Shown: positions 35,749 through 38,347 of the stretch, piece after piece
Numbering within the stretch: the first letter of the stretch is position 1
Layout of the letters: every line of letters starts with the position of its first letter
Source of the DNA: Sphingomonas sp. 37zxx
GTDB lineage: Bacteria > Pseudomonadota > Alphaproteobacteria > Sphingomonadales > Sphingomonadaceae
DNA: 38,347 nt
Assembly (NCBI RefSeq): GCF_000786205.1
Contig: NZ_JROH01000035.1
Coordinates: forward strand, 1 to 38,347
Direction of reading: 5' to 3'
Made by a program: the position numbers and the translations under genes
The notes under the pieces: generated by a model
What the model was told of the DNA's origin: nothing
Seen by the model: only the letters and a program-made list of their open reading frames with translations
Database searches by the model: none

Positions 35749-36045
35749 CTGGTTGAAGCCTTGATCGGTGCTCCGACGCCGCCGAGCTTCTCAAGCCAGC
35801 AATGACATGGCTGTCAAAATTTCCGGTCGCTTATCCGTCTTGTTGATCCCGAACGTTGAGCTTGACGAGACGATGGCAGTGGTCGCAAAGCTTGATCAGG
35901 CGCGCAGCAGACCGCTTGTTTTTTAGCTGCCGACCCCCAAACGAAGAACCGAACGGCGGTTAGATTTACGAAAATGTGGGGGAGAGTGTGGGGGCGGTTT
36001 TTTGCCGACCCCGATAAGGGCATTGATATCAAAACGTTATTTTGA
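35749..36045. other. Gene-free right end of the mobile element
   Basis: No convincing gene. It contains two TGTGGGGG repeats (35975-35983 and 35987-35995) related to those beside the integrase, within a G-rich stretch that also shares ACGAAAATG with the left end (14540-14548). It then leads to the right-end tRNA-like repeat. Confidence 0.45.
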
Positions 36046-36073
36046 TGGTTCGATTCTAGCCCTGCCACCACCC
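36046..36073 (+). repeat. Putative attR: imperfect copy of the tRNA-Tyr 3' end
   Basis: 28 bp matching the tRNA-Tyr T-arm/acceptor segment at 14324-14352 in the same orientation with two substitutions and a one-base deletion; the shared ends AGCCCTG and CCACCACCC are exact. It does not fold into a proper T arm, so it is not part of an intact tRNA gene. Divergence could mean decay, an older element, or chance similarity to another tRNA. Confidence 0.5.
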
Positions 36074-36224
36074 TTTAGGGCATAAGGTAGCGCCAATGCG
36101 CGAGACGCCGTGTTGCTCATGGGGAGTAAACTTCGTCGCTATCATGCGTCAAAAAGGCCGACTTTTGACGGCTTTCTCAAAACCGATACAGAAACGAGAA
36201 TACGGCCAACGTGCCGGGGCGCAT
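36074..36224. other. Intergenic region beyond attR with an 8-bp inverted repeat
   Basis: CGTCAAAA (36147-36154) and TTTTGACG (36163-36170) form a perfect dyad with an 8-bp spacer, about 55 bp after the stop of the minus-strand MarR-GNAT gene. It could be a terminator for it or a protein site. Nothing else is seen. Confidence 0.35.
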
Positions 36225-37139
36225 CTATGCCGCCAGATTCAACCGCCATGTCTCTCCCTGCACAGGCTCTCCGAACTCGTAGTGGACTTCCGTGGCGACG
36301 CATTCGAACCCGTGATGCGCATAGATGCGGCGGGCCGCGTCCAACACTGTGTGCGTCCACAGGATGATTTGGCCGTATCCCCGTTCGCGCGCAAACCCGA
36401 CACACGCACGCACCAGCGCATCGCCGATGCCGCGCCGGCGAGCGAATGGTTCGACATGGAGCAGGCGAAGACGGGCTACGCCGATACCCTCGTCGGTGAG
36501 GAAGACTGCACCGGCCATCACGCCGGCTAAATCAGCCACCCAACACTGTTCCCGGTCGGGCTTGAAGCGGCGCAGGAACGTGGCTGTTGTCTCAGCCTCC
36601 AGCGTTTCTAGCTCACGCCCCCAGCCATGGCTCGCGGCATAAAGGATCGATTGTCGCGCCGCGACCTGACTAACCTCTCCGGTGCTGGCCGGTCGAATAA
36701 CGAGTTCAACAGCAGCGTTCGGGTCGAGTAGCAGCCGTGCCCTGGTCAGCGCCTGCACCAGATCATCCTGTTCCACCGCGCTAAGACGGGTCAGGTCGTG
36801 GGCGACTGCGGAACGCTGCCGCTGGTCGATCTGATCGAAAGCTGTGCGTCCTTCCTCAGTGAGGCGGATCGGGCGAGTGCGCGCATCGGCTTCGGGCCGG
36901 TCGCGCATGATCCACCCACGATCCTCGAAGCGGGCGATCATGCGGCTGAGATACCCGCGATCAACTCCTAGTGCGGCCTGCAACGCGTTTGCCTGCACCG
37001 GTTCTTGCCGCGCAATCTCGAACAGCAAGCGCGCTTCCGGCAGGTTCGCGTCGGTATCCAGAAAGCGCGCATCAATAGCGCCCACGTGTCGGGTGAAAAA
37101 GCGGTTGAAGGTTCGGATAGCCTCGATCGCGGTGTCCAT
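36225..37139 (-). CDS. Bifunctional MarR-type regulator/GNAT acetyltransferase
   Basis: 304 residues from the ATG at 37139 (37175 also in frame). Residues about 1-140 are a MarR winged helix (LLFEIARQEPVQANALQAALGVDRGYLSRMIARFEDRGWI, then RPIRLTEEGRTAFDQID). Residues about 145-304 are a GNAT domain with AGVMAGAVFLTD, RLRLLHVEPFARRRGIGDALV (the acetyl-CoA loop RRRGIG) and YAHHGFECV. This fusion is widespread, but the acetyl acceptor is generally unknown; the MarR half probably represses the gene itself. AAGGCAGGA upstream is a good SD. It lies outside the element boundary and is flanked by an IS21 element on its upstream side. Confidence 0.92.
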   Translation of the reverse strand: MDTAIEAIRTFNRFFTRHVGAIDARFLDTDANLPEARLLFEIARQEPVQANALQAALGVDRGYLSRMIARFEDRGWIMRDRPEADARTRPIRLTEEGRTAFDQIDQRQRSAVAHDLTRLSAVEQDDLVQALTRARLLLDPNAAVELVIRPASTGEVSQVAARQSILYAASHGWGRELETLEAETTATFLRRFKPDREQCWVADLAGVMAGAVFLTDEGIGVARLRLLHVEPFARRRGIGDALVRACVGFARERGYGQIILWTHTVLDAARRIYAHHGFECVATEVHYEFGEPVQGETWRLNLAA

Positions 37140-37161
37140 TCCTGCCTTATCGGGCCACACT

Positions 37162-37176
37162 GTTGACGGAGTCAAC
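37162..37176. promoter_or_regulatory. Palindromic operator candidate for the MarR-GNAT gene
   Basis: GTTGAC (37162-37167), 3-bp spacer, GTCAAC (37171-37176): a perfect dyad 23-37 bp upstream of the start at 37139, where the promoter would lie. The size and symmetry suit a MarR dimer, so autorepression is likely. Confidence 0.55.
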
Positions 37177-37257
37177 TACCCCCGCTTCGATTAGAACATT
37201 GCTCGGAAAAGGCGGTGCGTCCTCGCAAGGGATGGTATTTTGAGGATAGCCGATGGC

Positions 37258-38347
37258 TGTTGATTTCCGTTGAGAAGTGACCCTGGGGCGGCGAGAGTTT
37301 TCACTGAGATTTGACCCATGTTTGAGCTTCTTCCTGACTGGCTGGTCAGGGGGATGAGGAGTGATCGACATGGATTTATTGAGTGTGATACGTCGTTGGC
37401 GATTTCGTCAGGGCATGCCGATACGCGAGATTGAGCGGCGCACGGGACTATCGCGGAACACGATCCGCAAGTATCTGCGAGCCGATACCGTTGAGCCGAA
37501 ATTCAAGGTTCCGGCTCGACCGGGCAAGCTGGCACCGTTTGCTGATACGCTGCGAGGTTGGCTTCACCAGGAAGCGAGCAAAACCCGCAAGCATAAGCGA
37601 ACCGCCAAGCAGATGTTCGCAGATCTGGTCGCGCTGGGCTATGAAGGCTCATACGGCAGGGTCGCAGCATTTGTCCGGACGTGGAAGGCTGATCAGCAGC
37701 GGCAGCAACAGACCAGCGGTCGCGGCACCTTTGTGCCTTTGGCGTTTGCGCCGGGAGAGGCGTTCCAGTTTGACTGGAGCGAGGACTGGGCGGTTCTAGG
37801 CGGGGAACGGATCAAGCTGCAGGTGGCGCATACCAAGCTGTCTCACAGCAAGGCGTTCATTGTCCGTGCCTATCTGCTGCAGACCCACGAGATGCTGCTC
37901 GATACGCTGGCCGAAGCGTTCCGGGTTCTGGGCGGCGTGCCTGGCCGCGGTATTTTTGACAACATGAAAACGGCGGTTGATCGTGTAGGCTCGGGTAAAT
38001 CACGTCAGGTCAATGCTCGCCTTGCCGCGATGGCCAGCCACTATTTGTTCGAGACTGATTTTTGTAACCCTGCTGCGGGCTGGGAAAAGGGGCAGGTTGA
38101 GAGAAACGTGCAGGATGCCCGGCGCAGATTATGGCAGCCGATGCCAGATCTGCCTGATCTGGAGGCATTGAATCATTGGCTTGAGGCACAATGCGTCGCG
38201 CAATGGGGGCAAATCCAGCACGGTGGGCTGCCTGGAACTGTCGCTGACGTCCATGCTGCGGAGCTGCCCAGCCTGATGGCTGCGGCGCGACGATCAGGAT
38301 GAGAACGCGCGACAACCAGGATGAGGATCGGGAGTTGCTGCGGCGGC
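37258..38347 (+). mobile_element. IS21-family insertion sequence, left part
   Basis: The left end begins near 37258 with TGTTGATTTCC. Repeated internal units (TTGAGAAGTGACCCTGGG near 37270 and CTGAGATTTGACCCATG near 37304) resemble the multiple terminal repeats where IS21 transposases bind. The istA frame follows. The element runs past the window edge, so istB and the right end are not seen. Confidence 0.75.
37370..38302 (+). CDS. istA: IS21-family transposase IstA, apparently cut short
   Basis: 310 residues from the ATG at 37370 (AGGAG 8 bp before; GTG at 37361 would add three residues). The N-terminal HTH (IREIERRTGLSRNTIRKYLR) is followed by the DDE integrase core with FQFDWSEDWAVLGG (first catalytic Asp), a second Asp in GIFDNMKTAVDRV and the Glu in WEKGQVERNVQDARRRLW. 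IstA proteins usually run to about 500 residues; here the frame stops after PSLMAAARRSG, inside the region before the C-terminal domain. Both other forward frames also lack the expected continuation up to the window edge, so a frameshift alone does not explain it; an insertion or rearrangement is possible. Confidence 0.85.
   Translation: MDLLSVIRRWRFRQGMPIREIERRTGLSRNTIRKYLRADTVEPKFKVPARPGKLAPFADTLRGWLHQEASKTRKHKRTAKQMFADLVALGYEGSYGRVAAFVRTWKADQQRQQQTSGRGTFVPLAFAPGEAFQFDWSEDWAVLGGERIKLQVAHTKLSHSKAFIVRAYLLQTHEMLLDTLAEAFRVLGGVPGRGIFDNMKTAVDRVGSGKSRQVNARLAAMASHYLFETDFCNPAAGWEKGQVERNVQDARRRLWQPMPDLPDLEALNHWLEAQCVAQWGQIQHGGLPGTVADVHAAELPSLMAAARRSG

Larger units (their letters stand above)
14350..36045 (+). 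mobile_element. Integrative mobilizable element with defence cargo (about 21.7 kb)
   Basis: Bounded by the tRNA-Tyr 3' end and an imperfect copy of it. It holds a P4-type integrase next to the tRNA, an AlpA/Xis-like HTH protein, a ribbon-helix-helix protein, coupling protein, MobF relaxase, ArdC, a restriction cluster and AbiE genes. No VirB/Tra mating-pair genes are present, so self-transfer is unlikely and mobilisation by a helper type IV secretion system is inferred. The left boundary is well supported; the right is tentative. Confidence 0.7.

Noticed and set aside
35831..35957. Short minus-strand open stretch reading RLIKLCDHCHRLVKL before a stop
   Set aside because: The CDHC pattern looks like the tail of a small zinc protein or a decayed gene, but there is no start codon in frame and only about 42 codons are open. 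It could be a remnant; support is too thin.
36046..36073. A second, separate tRNA gene at the right end
   Set aside because: Only the T-arm/acceptor part is recognisable and its T stem is mismatched; no D arm or anticodon arm precedes it.

Overview
The window looks like a chromosomal segment of a high-GC alphaproteobacterium, most likely a sphingomonad (Sphingomonas, Novosphingobium, Sphingopyxis or a relative). The basis is the dnaN-recF-gyrB cluster without dnaA, the IalB-like/RlmN pair, the codon usage, and island genes of types I associate with sphingomonads. This is judged by eye; no database search was run.

Layout. (1) 149-14131 is chromosomal core: rlmN, an IalB-like secreted protein and a histidine phosphatase on the minus strand; an outer-membrane beta-barrel protein, dnaN, recF, a DEAD-box RNA helicase, gyrB and a small RlpA-like protein on the plus strand; then rlmB and an M28 peptidase on the minus strand. 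A small lipoprotein gene sits antisense between dnaN and recF. A lower-GC DUF2971 gene (10832-11641) is the only accessory-looking gene here. (2) 14264-14349 is a tRNA-Tyr(GTA) gene. (3) 14350 to about 36045 is an integrated mobile element of about 21.7 kb. It starts with a P4-type tyrosine integrase and ends at an imperfect copy of the tRNA-Tyr 3' end (36046-36073). (4) 36225-37139 encodes a MarR-GNAT fusion, and 37258 to the window edge is an IS21-family element whose istA frame closes early.

The element carries an excisionase-like HTH protein, a conjugative processing module (ribbon-helix-helix accessory protein, TraD/VirD4-type coupling protein, MobF relaxase) and an ArdC antirestriction protein. 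It has no mating-pair-formation genes. It therefore reads as an integrative mobilizable element that borrows a type IV secretion channel. The cargo is defensive. A five-gene minus-strand operon encodes a PD-(D/E)XK nuclease-methyltransferase fusion, a two-TRD specificity subunit, a HEPN-like protein, an Mrr-type nuclease and an HNH nuclease, with no HsdR translocase. An AbiEi/AbiEii pair sits near the right end. Between them lie a three-gene DUF3768 operon, an orphan DUF1778 antitoxin-like gene and a strongly folded non-coding stretch (31852-32057).

The most promising candidate for a new system is the five-gene operon at 25358-31451. It joins a BcgI-like restriction-modification pair to a putative RNase (HEPN) and two further nucleases in one translationally coupled transcription unit. 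The best structural puzzles are the oriT-like hairpins at 19021-19195 and the hairpin array at 31852-32057.
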